Assembly (NCBI GenBank): GCA_031551635.1
Contig: JAVBNH010000007.1
Location: forward strand, 62,001 to 126,000
DNA: 64,000 bases
Direction: 5' to 3'
Source of the DNA: JAVBNH01 sp031551635
Lineage (GTDB): Bacteria > Bacillota > Clostridia > Oscillospirales > Acutalibacteraceae
The number at the start of each line of letters is the position of its first letter. Position 1 is the first letter of the stretch. Under the pieces are notes generated by a model. That model worked only from the letters and a program-made list of their open reading frames with translations. It was not told the DNA's origin and did not search any database. This document shows, piece after piece, positions 56,536-64,000 of the stretch. The translations under genes and the position numbers were made by a program.

Positions 56536-59289
56536 ATGCCGGATAAAAATATTGAGAATAAAAATATAAACGACCTAAATCAAATAATGCTGGATGCCAT
56601 GCCGATTTGCGGAACGAGCTGGAACAGGCAGTATAAATTGCTTGCCTGCAATGAGGGAACAGTGCATATGTTTGATTTGCCTTCAAAGCAGTATTATTGC
56701 GAAAACTTTTATAAGCTCTCGCCAGAAACGCAGCCTGACGGAAAACCATCGCGCGAGAGCGCCGAAATGAATATAAAGAAGGCGTTCGATGAGGGATTTG
56801 TACGCTTCGAATGGATGCACCAAAAACTAAACGGAGAGCTTATCCCCTGCGAGGTTACTCTTGTGCGCTCGCTTTATAAGGGCGAGGAAGTGGTATCGGG
56901 CTATACCCGCGATTTACGCGAGGAGGTACAAACAAAGTCTAAAGTGCGTGAAGCAGACGAGCGTACGCAGATTATGCTTGACGCAACGCCGCTTTGCGCC
57001 AATTTTTGGGACAAAAACACAAATAATATCGACTGCAATCAGGAGGCTGTCAATCTCTTTGGTCTTTCAAGCAAGGAGGAGTACCTGGAACGGTTTTTTG
57101 ACCTTTCTCCTGAGTATCAGCCTTGCGGTAAGCTTTCGTCTGAAATGGCGAAGGGACTTGTTGAAAAGGCGTTTAAGGAAGGCTATTGCAAGTTTGAATG
57201 GATGCATCAGAAGCTTAATAAGGAGCCGATTCCCGCGGAGATTACGCTTGTACGCGTTAAATATAAGGATGATTTTATAGTTGTCGGCTATACCCGCGAT
57301 TTGCGTGAGCTGAAAGAAAACATGGCTAAAATCCGCGAAGCTGATGAACGCGTTCAGCTTATGCTTGACGCAACCCCTCTATGCTGTAATTTGTGGGATA
57401 GGAATTTTAATAACATTGAGTGTAATCAGGAAGCGGTCAATCTGTTTGAGCTGTCAAGCAAACAGGAATATCTCGAGCGCTTTTTTGAGCTCTCGCCTGA
57501 ACTTCAGCCCTGCGGACGCCCCACCTCGGAAATGGCTGCCGAAAATATCGCGACAGCTTTCAGGGAAGGTTACTGCCGTTTTGAATGGATGCACCAGAAG
57601 CTGAACGGTGAGCCTATTCCGTCTGAAATTACGCTTGTGCGTGTAAAATATAAGGATGATTACATTGTTGCCGGTTATACCCGCGACTTGCGCGAAATAA
57701 AAGAGACTATGGCAAAAATGCGTGAAGCGGACGAGCGTGTTCAGCTTATGCTTGATGCGACTCCTCTTTGTTGTAATCTTTGGGACAGGGACTTTAATAA
57801 CATTGAATGCAATCAGGAAGCTGTTAATCTGTTTGAGCTCTCTAGCAAACAGGAGTATCTCGAGCGCTTTTTTGAGCTCTCGCCTGAGTATCAGCCCTGC
57901 GGGCGCCTGACCTCGGAAATGGCTGTTGAAAATATTGCCACCGCGTTCAGGGACGGTTACTGCCGTTTTGAGTGGATGCACCAGAAGCTTGACGGCGAGC
58001 CTATTCCGTCTGAAATAACTCTTGTGCGGGTAAAGCACAGAGGTGAATATATTGTCGCGGGTTACACTCGTGATTTACGAGAGCTGAAGGCTATGCTGCT
58101 GGAGATGCATAAGGCGGAGGATGATTTACGCCTCGCGCGTGACATCGCCGAGGAAAGCACAAAGGCTAAGAGTGAATTTCTCGCGAATATGAGCCATGAA
58201 ATCCGAACACCTATGAACGGAATCCTTGGACTTCTCCATCTGGTTTTGAGCACTGAGCTGAGCGATAAGCAGAAGGATTATCTCGAAAAAGCGGATAAAT
58301 CCGCAAAAACATTGCTGAGAATTATAAATGATATTCTTGACTTTTCAAAAATTGAGGCGGGAAAGCTTGAAATGGAAACGGTGGATTTCAGCTTCCGCGA
58401 AATGTTTGATGAAATAAACAATCTGTTTTTCCCCAGAACTCAGGAGAAAGGTATTAGTTTCTCGATTGGCATGAAGCCGGGGCTGCCTGGCACTGTATCG
58501 GGCGACCCGCTGAGGTTAAAGCAGATATTGATAAATCTCATCAGCAATTCAGTCAAGTTTACAAAGCAGGGGAGCATCGAAGTTCAAATAGAAAAAACCG
58601 TAGAAACTCAGACCGGTGCTGATTTTTTGTTCACGGTAAAAGACACCGGAATCGGAATGAACGAAAAACAGCTGGGCGAACTGTTTTTACCGTTTTCGCA
58701 GGCTGATACCTCAATCACACGCATGTACGGCGGAACCGGGCTGGGGCTTGCTATTTGCAAAAATCTGGTTGATATGATGGGCGGAAAGATCTGGGCTGAA
58801 AGTGCGCCGGAAATCGGAACGACATTTTATTTTACAGTCAGTCTGAGCCTTCCTGAGTATGATAAAAATAAAATCAGCGATGATTCCCTCAATCCATGTT
58901 TGGATGAAAAGTCTGCTGGCATGCAGGGTTCGCGCATTTTATTGGTTGAGGATGTTGAAATCAATCAAATTATTGCCCATGAGCTGCTGACAATGGATGG
59001 CTATGAAGTCGACATAGCCGGAAACGGAAAAGAAGCCATAGAAATGCTTGAGTCGCAAGAATATGCTTTGATTCTCATGGATATTCAGATGCCTGTGATG
59101 GACGGTCTTACCGCCACAAGGGAAATAAGAAAAAACGAAAATTATGCCTGTATTCCGATTATTGCCATGTCCGCTCACGCAATGTCCGGAGATAGGGACA
59201 AAAGCATTGATAGCGGAATGAACGATCATATTACAAAACCGATTGACCCGGACGAACTGTCCTCGACAATTAAAAAATGGCTGAAATAA
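56536..59289 (+). CDS. Soluble hybrid histidine kinase with four tandem PAS domains
   Basis: A 917-residue protein without membrane segments. Four PAS-type repeats with a strict 129-residue period start near residues 17, 146, 275 and 404. Each contains FEWMHQKL and IVAGYTRDLRE-type endings. A short coiled coil (about 520-545) precedes HisKA, with NMSHEIRTPMNGI (His554). HATPase_c follows with TGIGMNEKQLGELF and GGTGLGLAICKN, then a receiver domain with LILMDIQMPVMDG (Asp849) and ITKPIDPDE. Cys residues recur in each PAS. Output is probably passed on by phosphotransfer. GGAGTGG precedes the ATG. It appears as a lone gene. Confidence 0.88.
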   Translation: MPDKNIENKNINDLNQIMLDAMPICGTSWNRQYKLLACNEGTVHMFDLPSKQYYCENFYKLSPETQPDGKPSRESAEMNIKKAFDEGFVRFEWMHQKLNGELIPCEVTLVRSLYKGEEVVSGYTRDLREEVQTKSKVREADERTQIMLDATPLCANFWDKNTNNIDCNQEAVNLFGLSSKEEYLERFFDLSPEYQPCGKLSSEMAKGLVEKAFKEGYCKFEWMHQKLNKEPIPAEITLVRVKYKDDFIVVGYTRDLRELKENMAKIREADERVQLMLDATPLCCNLWDRNFNNIECNQEAVNLFELSSKQEYLERFFELSPELQPCGRPTSEMAAENIATAFREGYCRFEWMHQKLNGEPIPSEITLVRVKYKDDYIVAGYTRDLREIKETMAKMREADERVQLMLDATPLCCNLWDRDFNNIECNQEAVNLFELSSKQEYLERFFELSPEYQPCGRLTSEMAVENIATAFRDGYCRFEWMHQKLDGEPIPSEITLVRVKHRGEYIVAGYTRDLRELKAMLLEMHKAEDDLRLARDIAEESTKAKSEFLANMSHEIRTPMNGILGLLHLVLSTELSDKQKDYLEKADKSAKTLLRIINDILDFSKIEAGKLEMETVDFSFREMFDEINNLFFPRTQEKGISFSIGMKPGLPGTVSGDPLRLKQILINLISNSVKFTKQGSIEVQIEKTVETQTGADFLFTVKDTGIGMNEKQLGELFLPFSQADTSITRMYGGTGLGLAICKNLVDMMGGKIWAESAPEIGTTFYFTVSLSLPEYDKNKISDDSLNPCLDEKSAGMQGSRILLVEDVEINQIIAHELLTMDGYEVDIAGNGKEAIEMLESQEYALILMDIQMPVMDGLTATREIRKNENYACIPIIAMSAHAMSGDRDKSIDSGMNDHITKPIDPDELSSTIKKWLK

Positions 59290-59401
59290 GTATTATTCAC
59301 TTGTTATGGTTATAACCGCAGCATCTAAAAAAATCAATAATATTTACAGTTATAACCGTAAAAAAATCTTTGAAATTTATTCAAACACTATAATAAACTA
59401 C

Positions 59402-59430
59402 TTTACAGTTGTAAATTATTGTAGTATAAT
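59402..59430 (+). promoter_or_regulatory. Promoter of the ceramidase-like gene
   Basis: TTTACA (59402-59407), 17-base spacer, TATAAT (59425-59430), about 45 bases before the ATG. Two GTTATAACC palindromes lie upstream (59329-59337 and 59349-59357). Confidence 0.65.
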
Positions 59431-59474
59431 GATTTTACTCCGTTATAGAGAATAAAAGGAACAGGTGATTTTTC

Positions 59475-61136
59475 ATGTCCAAGAAAGCAAGAAAAATAAC
59501 AGCAGTGCTTTTGGCTGTTGTTATGATGTCCTCAGCTCTCGGCTTCTCCGTTTTCGCCGAAACCGTATATTTTCATCCTTCCGCAAGAACCGACCACGGT
59601 CCCGACTATAACAAGGGGCGGTTGATTGTCAACACAGTCGGTTATATTACAAAAAACCTTATCTCTGCCCTCCTGCGCCTTTTCCCGAATCCAGATTGGA
59701 CAAAGATTGAGGACTATGTTGAAAATACCGAATTCAAGGGCAACGGCGGAAGCTTTAACGATGTCGCTACAGCCGATGAATGGAATGCCGGCTATGCCAC
59801 AAGAAGTATTTTGCCCGAAGATATTTTAACAAATGGTTATACAAAGGCGGGTTATTTCGGAAACTTTTCGGGTACCTTCGTCACTGAGGTTCTTGACGAC
59901 CAATGTGTCAGAGTTGCGGCTCTTGACGCGGGCGACGGCATTGCTCTTTTCCTCTCCCTTGACGCTTACGGCATCACCAACAACAACGTTCTCGCCCTGC
60001 GCGAATATTTAAAGAGCGCGATTGAGGGTAAAAATGTTATAAGCATCAACGTTTCCGCCACTCACTGCCATTCAGTCGCCGACGTTCACGGTCTCGGCAC
60101 TATACTGAATGACGCCATAAAAGCCAACCTTCTCGGGCTCGTAACACGCAAGGCGCCTGAATATCAGTCGGTGCGTCCGGAGCTGCTGAACAGTCTTTTC
60201 GAAAATGCTGAGGACGCGGTCACAGAGGCTCTTGAGAACATGAAGTCCGGTACCCTCTCATATGCTGCTATCGACGCGGCGGATTTGATTTTTGACAAGC
60301 AGGAGCCCCAGGCTTTTGACCCGAACATAAACCATATCAAATTCGTGCCTGACGACGGCTCGAGCGAGATGTGGATGGTTAACCTCGGCGCTCACCCGAC
60401 TATGATGTCCTCGAGCGACGGTGTTTTGAGCGCGGATTATCCCGGCATGCTTGTAAAGCTAGCCAAGGAGCAATGCGGCGCGAATGTAGCCTTCTACAAC
60501 GGCGCGGAAGCCGCTATCGGCAGACAGATGCCGCCTTTAGGCATACCGGAAACCTCTTATGAAAGCGTGACTAGATACGCCCAGCTCATACTCGATAAAA
60601 TTAAAGCTGCGAGTCCCGCTTCATACACTGTTCTCGAGCCGATTTTAAATATCGCTCAAAAAGAAATTCTTCTTCCCGTCAACAATCCGATGCTGTGGGC
60701 ATTCTGTAAATTCCAGGTTGTCAATAACACAATGATAGCCACCTCGAACAAGGTTGATGACGCGCTCGGCGCGACTGAAATCGGCATCTGCGAGCTCGGC
60801 AAGACTCTCGCGATATTCATTCTGCCCGGCGAATTCTCAGCTGAAATCTTCTGGGGTGGCACACAGAGAAAAGACCTGTCGTGGAATAACGCTGAGTGGG
60901 AGTACGCTCCTCTCGCCGACAGCTTCCCCGGCAAGCATGTAATCGCCTTCGGTCTGACAAACGATATGATAGGCTATATCGTGCCCGACAATGATTACGC
61001 GAAGCCCCTCGCGGATTCCTTCGCGAAATACCTCGGCGAAAACAACAAGCATTATGAGGAGCTGCTTTCCACTCACTCAAATGCCGCTTCCAACTTTGTC
61101 AAAGAATACCTTTCCCTTATTGATTCTGTGAAATAA
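59475..61136 (+). CDS. Secreted neutral ceramidase-like protein
   Basis: A 553-residue exported protein with a signal peptide (about 1-28). SAGYATRSILPEDIL-type and DQCVRVAALDAGDGIALFLS sequences are followed by ISINVSATHCHSVADVHG (about 193-210). Here the His-x-His pair resembles the zinc site of neutral/alkaline ceramidases. WMVNLGAHPTMMSS supplies a further His, and ICELGKTLAIFILPGEFSAE matches the family's C-terminal part of the catalytic domain. The usual C-terminal Ig-like domain is absent. It may release fatty acid from ceramide or act on another amide lipid outside the cell. Confidence 0.75.
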   Translation: MSKKARKITAVLLAVVMMSSALGFSVFAETVYFHPSARTDHGPDYNKGRLIVNTVGYITKNLISALLRLFPNPDWTKIEDYVENTEFKGNGGSFNDVATADEWNAGYATRSILPEDILTNGYTKAGYFGNFSGTFVTEVLDDQCVRVAALDAGDGIALFLSLDAYGITNNNVLALREYLKSAIEGKNVISINVSATHCHSVADVHGLGTILNDAIKANLLGLVTRKAPEYQSVRPELLNSLFENAEDAVTEALENMKSGTLSYAAIDAADLIFDKQEPQAFDPNINHIKFVPDDGSSEMWMVNLGAHPTMMSSSDGVLSADYPGMLVKLAKEQCGANVAFYNGAEAAIGRQMPPLGIPETSYESVTRYAQLILDKIKAASPASYTVLEPILNIAQKEILLPVNNPMLWAFCKFQVVNNTMIATSNKVDDALGATEIGICELGKTLAIFILPGEFSAEIFWGGTQRKDLSWNNAEWEYAPLADSFPGKHVIAFGLTNDMIGYIVPDNDYAKPLADSFAKYLGENNKHYEELLSTHSNAASNFVKEYLSLIDSVK

Positions 61137-61156
61137 AAAAGTAAAAAATACTGAAC

Positions 61157-61192
61157 AAAGCGGAGCTTTCCTTAAAGAAAGCTCCGCTTTCG
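61157..61192 (+). terminator. Terminator of the ceramidase-like gene
   Basis: AAAGCGGAGCTTTC (61157-61170) pairs with GAAAGCTCCGCTTT (61177-61190) over a 6-base loop; only three T follow. From 61193 to 61494 the sequence is AT-rich and I see no gene or clear repeat. Confidence 0.75.
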
Positions 61193-61494
61193 CATACGAA
61201 GAATAAAAAGCATATACAGCAGTTGGATTAAACGATATTGCAAAAATAAGATGACAGCATAACATGCGAATCCCAATTAATATGTACTGAAAAACGCAGT
61301 AGAACACAAAAAAGACCGTAAATATACAATATTTTTTATCAGTGGTTAGTATTAACCAAGTCCCACTTAAAACACATGTACAAAGCGACTCCGTATTAAT
61401 GTTAAAAGTTGCGGCAGTATAAAACTATATTGTAAAAACGTGTTCGCTTATTCCGTTCCTAACCTATTTTTGTTTTTGTTATAAATTTTCCCCA

Positions 61495-62334
61495 TCAAGT
61501 CACTTCACTCATAAGCTTCTGCACCGCATCCACAATTTCATCCCATGCAATATCGTTAGCATAATTGTATTTTTTCTGGTAACTTTTCCATAGCTTTTTC
61601 ATTTCTTCGCTATCACGGATTTCAGAAATAATCATATTGGTATCTTTAATCAAATGCCAAGATTCACGGTTTTTGCAAGTCGCTTCAAAAGCCGACTTCA
61701 AAACTTTTACATCAAACATATCCGATTTTGTTTCATTTAAAATATACAAGTCATAAAAATCACGCATTCGGGTGTTAGCAACGCTTCTTGAAATCACGGT
61801 TTCCAGTTTTTCAGATAACACAGTTTCAAGATTATATGCCCAGATGGTAATCGAGCGGTTATCAAACATCGTTTTCAACTGGTATGAAACCTCTCCCGGT
61901 GTAATCACATCACCGGTTGAAATATCAATTTTGAGCGGCGTTTTCATGGTGTCCAGTTTGCCCTCAATCATCACACGAATGCCGCCGTATTCGGATTCGT
62001 CCAGTATGGAAGTAACGCTCTTAACCTCAAATGTCACATCGTCATCAATCGCAACCGCCGAAACTTCTTTTGTGATTTGCTGGGTATCAGAAATGGTAAG
62101 CGGCAAATTTTTGATTGTGGTGTCAATATCCATCGTCGCACGCATATCCAGTCCGACCATCGCAGAAACCAGCACGCCGCCTTTTAAGATAAAATTATCA
62201 CGGTATTTTGAAAGCGATAATCGTTCCAAAAACCGCTCCATCATATAGTTGCGGATAATGATCTGTGCCTTTGTACTGTTGCTCTTCGCCATATTTCTGA
62301 CCAAATCCTTGAGTTGGCGGGATGTGTGGATCAT
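61495..62334 (-). CDS. abiEii: AbiEii-type nucleotidyltransferase toxin
   Basis: A 279-residue protein of the AbiEii/AbiGii toxin family. The N-terminal half shows the nucleotidyltransferase fold: FILKGGVLVSAMVGLDMRAT with the G-G/S motif, then MDIDTTIKNL, the D-x-D metal site. The later segment NLETVLSEKLETVISRSVAN plus TRMRDFYDLYIL is the conserved Lys and Arg/Asp region. The toxin adds nucleotides to RNA targets and stops growth; partnered systems cause abortive infection. Its ATG overlaps the antitoxin gene stop by 4 bases. Confidence 0.9.
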   Translation of the reverse strand: MIHTSRQLKDLVRNMAKSNSTKAQIIIRNYMMERFLERLSLSKYRDNFILKGGVLVSAMVGLDMRATMDIDTTIKNLPLTISDTQQITKEVSAVAIDDDVTFEVKSVTSILDESEYGGIRVMIEGKLDTMKTPLKIDISTGDVITPGEVSYQLKTMFDNRSITIWAYNLETVLSEKLETVISRSVANTRMRDFYDLYILNETKSDMFDVKVLKSAFEATCKNRESWHLIKDTNMIISEIRDSEEMKKLWKSYQKKYNYANDIAWDEIVDAVQKLMSEVT

Positions 62335-62921
62335 AGTAAAACCTCCAGGTATTGCCGCAGCACTTTTTCCACACGGAACAGTTTTGCATATCGCATGAGT
62401 TCCGGAATATTTTTATCTTTCCGTTTTGTGTAGGTTTTCAGCGAATCGGTTAAGTCTCCGATTTCAATATTGCTGCGGTTGCGAATGATGTCACAAATCG
62501 TACGTTCAAGATTGTATGTTCGGACAGAATGCCCACCCGGCGTTTTAAGCTCTGTCAAACCGACTTCAAATAATTCTTCTTTAACCCTAACTACCTTGAT
62601 TCCTTTTTCCGTCAGCCTGCCGGCGTTGAAGCCTGAAATAACAGTAACATTAATTTTCATCGGCTCACTATCATTCAAATGATGTAAATAGATTGCGGTT
62701 TGATGCGAAAAAACGATGTTAGGATATTGTAGCTGTAAAAAATAAATATGATCCGGCCATGCATCTTTATGGGTATAGATACCTTTTCCGACCCGTTCAA
62801 GCCCTGACGAGTTTGCGTATTCTAAAAAATATTGCTTTGACATTCCAGTTTTTAGCGCATCAGATAACACAATTACCCCTTTTTCCAGAAGTGTTTTATC
62901 TAAAATTTCTTTATAAAACAT
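62331..62921 (-). CDS. abiEi: AbiEi-type antitoxin/transcriptional regulator
   Basis: A 196-residue protein with an N-terminal winged-helix-type region (DALKTGMSKQYFLEYANSSG, LERVGKGIYTHKDAW) and a C-terminal domain (LERTICDIIRNRSNIEIGDL, YAKLFRVEKVLRQYLEVLL). This is the AbiEi layout of type IV toxin-antitoxin systems, in which the antitoxin does not bind the toxin but represses the operon and counters its effect. AGGTG precedes the ATG. An inverted repeat overlapping the promoter lies immediately upstream and is its likely operator. Confidence 0.88.
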   Translation of the reverse strand: MFYKEILDKTLLEKGVIVLSDALKTGMSKQYFLEYANSSGLERVGKGIYTHKDAWPDHIYFLQLQYPNIVFSHQTAIYLHHLNDSEPMKINVTVISGFNAGRLTEKGIKVVRVKEELFEVGLTELKTPGGHSVRTYNLERTICDIIRNRSNIEIGDLTDSLKTYTKRKDKNIPELMRYAKLFRVEKVLRQYLEVLL

Positions 62922-62933
62922 ATTGCACCTGCC

Positions 62934-62974
62934 TTTTGTGTTATTATTATAATATATTATAACACAAAAGTCAA
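62934..62974 (-). promoter_or_regulatory. abiE promoter overlapped by an 11-bp inverted repeat operator
   Basis: On the minus strand TTGACT (plus 62969-62974), 17-base spacer and TATAAT (plus 62946-62951). TTTTGTGTTAT (62934-62944) and ATAACACAAAA (62959-62969) are perfect inverse copies spanning the region from the -35 edge past the -10, well placed for AbiEi repression. Confidence 0.85.
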
Positions 62975-63005
62975 TAAATCAATCATCAAAACCAAAATAA
63001 ATCAT

Positions 63006-63773
63006 TTATAAATTTGTATAAAACTTCCCGCTAAGGTATTCGACTGTTTCTGGTTCGGATAATTCCCGAATCAGGCTTATTTCTTCTCCGACAAATTCCT
63101 TGTAGATATTTCCGTCCAATGTGTGCCGCCCTGTTTCTGTTTTCAGTGAGAGCATATAGCTTTTGTTGAAAATTGAATCGGGGTGTTTTTCGCAGTAAAA
63201 TGACGGCATTATATAATCGAGGTCATACTGCGCCTCATCCGTAAAGCCATATACATCGCGCCATTCGCCCTTATACAGCTCCTCAACGACTGTGCCGTAT
63301 ATTTCGTCTTTTCGCAGACGGTAGGTTTCACCGAACTGGAGAAATTCCTTCCCGAATTCAAGCGGTAAGGGGTGACGCGGCGAAATTGTCCCGACACCGG
63401 CGTCGCAAATGCTGCGAATACCGTCAACACCCTCAACGCACAAAATTCTGTGCCGTCTCATAGGCATAGCAGTCTCGCCCCTGAGAAAGCGCGCCATTTT
63501 GTCCTCGACTTTGTAACCGAGCTCTCGCAGAAGCCGCGCATAAAGACCGTTCAGCTCGAAGCAGTAGCCGCCGCGACCGTTCACTATAATTTTTTCGTAA
63601 AGTGCGTCAGTATCGAGATTTATCGGGATACCGCGCAGTATATCGATGTTTTCATAAGGGATGTGCGTCACATGGGCATATTGAATTTTCTCGAGCAGCC
63701 CGAAGTCCGCGCGGAGATTTTCACTGTATTCAAGTCCTATTCGATTGAAATATCTATCTAAGAAGCCGTTCAA
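63006..63773 (-). CDS. Arylamine N-acetyltransferase
   Basis: A 255-residue NAT-family enzyme. The catalytic triad is visible as Cys71 in NGRGGYCFELNGLYA, His108 in MRRHRILCVEG and Asp124 in RSICDAGVGTI. The N-terminal FDRYFNRIGLEY-like helix and HIPYENIDILRGIP are also typical. The family transfers acetyl from acetyl-CoA to arylamines or hydrazines, and some homologues close macrolactams. The start is TTG with GGAGG seven bases upstream. No biosynthetic cluster is near, so a detoxifying or unknown acyl-transfer role is likely. Confidence 0.9.
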   Translation of the reverse strand: MNGFLDRYFNRIGLEYSENLRADFGLLEKIQYAHVTHIPYENIDILRGIPINLDTDALYEKIIVNGRGGYCFELNGLYARLLRELGYKVEDKMARFLRGETAMPMRRHRILCVEGVDGIRSICDAGVGTISPRHPLPLEFGKEFLQFGETYRLRKDEIYGTVVEELYKGEWRDVYGFTDEAQYDLDYIMPSFYCEKHPDSIFNKSYMLSLKTETGRHTLDGNIYKEFVGEEISLIRELSEPETVEYLSGKFYTNL

Positions 63774-63798
63774 TATTTTTCCTCCAAGCTTATTTATA

Positions 63799-64000
63799 AG
63801 TGTACAGTGTACAATGTACAGTGTACAAATAAATGTCGCGAGATAAAACGCGGTAGTTTTTTATAAACTGCTCGCGAATGATTGTAAAAAGTATCATTAA
63901 GCTGACTAAAAGCAGGTAAATCATGTATTTATTCAAATCAATTCGGGTGAAAAGATAAAAAACTGCGCCATTCTTCCTTCCCGACCTCTATCTGTACACT
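63799..64000 (+). repeat. Two-hairpin dispersed element, full copy (right end cut by the window)
   Basis: Heptamers AGTGTAC x2, AATGTAC, AGTGTAC (63799-63826). The core 63834-63986 has hairpin 1 (TCGCGAG 63836-63842, CTCGCGA 63871-63877) and hairpin 2 (TCGGG 63943-63947, CCCGA 63980-63984). CTGTACACT at 63992-64000 is the inverse of the left heptamers. It shares AAATCAATTCGGGTG and ACTGCGCCATTCTT blocks with the copy at 24936. Confidence 0.8.

Noticed and set aside
59329..59357. Two GTTATAACC palindromes before the ceramidase-like gene as operators
   Set aside because: They are short, AT-rich and lie far upstream of the promoter; no known regulator motif fits.
61193..61494. Small open frames in the gap after the ceramidase-like gene
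   Set aside because: No ribosome binding sites or recognisable sequence; AT-rich spacer only.
1..64000. tRNA genes and transposase genes
   Set aside because: No cloverleaf with a TTCRA arm and no transposase motifs were recognised by eye; a covariance or profile search would be needed to exclude them fully.

Overview
The window looks like a chromosomal segment of an anaerobic, spore-forming Clostridia bacterium, most likely of the Oscillospirales/Ruminococcaceae type. The evidence is the rpsD-rpoA-rplQ order, a CIRCE-controlled groES-groL operon, a pyruvate phosphate dikinase, the spore germination proteins YpeB, CwlJ and GerQ, strong TTGACA/TATAAT promoters, AGGAGG-type ribosome binding sites with many TTG starts, and secreted proteins with Thr-rich linkers and dockerin-like C-termini. 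No phage or insertion-sequence transposase was seen. The lineage call is inference from gene content; no marker was aligned.

Layout. 1-3.35 kb: end of the ribosomal protein/RNA polymerase operon, then an AT-rich three-gene module led by a RelA/SpoT-domain protein. 3.4-8.8 kb: ypeB, a small lipoprotein between two copies of a degenerate repeat, a dockerin protein, and a lipid kinase/CPBP protease pair. 9-17 kb: secreted and membrane-anchored proteins (alpha/beta-hydrolase, two paralogous lipoproteins with a short-chain dehydrogenase, an SGNH esterase). 17-24 kb: small alarmone synthetase, GH13 amylase, and a sulfatase coupled to an RCC1-repeat dockerin protein. 24-26 kb: cwlJ and gerQ, kept apart only by repeats. 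27-30 kb: a cytoplasmic GH84 hexosaminidase and a sugar kinase. 30-35 kb: ECF sigma with its DUF4179 anti-sigma, and two related TTE-repeat surface proteins. 35-38 kb: groESL and a solitary 5S rRNA gene. 38-53 kb: metabolic enzymes, mnmE, mnmA, a very AT-rich von Willebrand A/dockerin protein, an ECF sigma fused to a VOC domain, a GH4 glycosidase and a membrane-anchored cohesin protein. 53-64 kb: ppdK, a soluble four-PAS hybrid histidine kinase, a ceramidase-like protein, an AbiE toxin-antitoxin pair and an arylamine N-acetyltransferase.

How the parts fit. Three dockerin proteins and one relic of a dockerin gene share the window with a cohesin carrying its own membrane anchor. This suggests a surface assembly whose cargo is binding and structural modules (RCC1, vWA, InlB-type repeat) rather than cellulases. 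Sulfatase, GH84/kinase, GH13, GH4, SGNH and ceramidase-like enzymes suggest use of host or microbial glycans and lipids.

The most unusual feature is the intergenic DNA. Many spacers carry tandem repeats whose unit is always 7 bp, although the heptamer sequence differs from place to place. Some of these arrays bracket a dispersed element of about 150-165 bp that can fold into two conserved hairpins; five full or half copies were found. A second family of about 75 bp, built from two palindromes, is also dispersed, and one copy sits inside a two-hairpin element between cwlJ and gerQ. At two gene ends the 3' coding terminus is repeated in inverted orientation just beyond the stop codon, and a heptamer array begins there.
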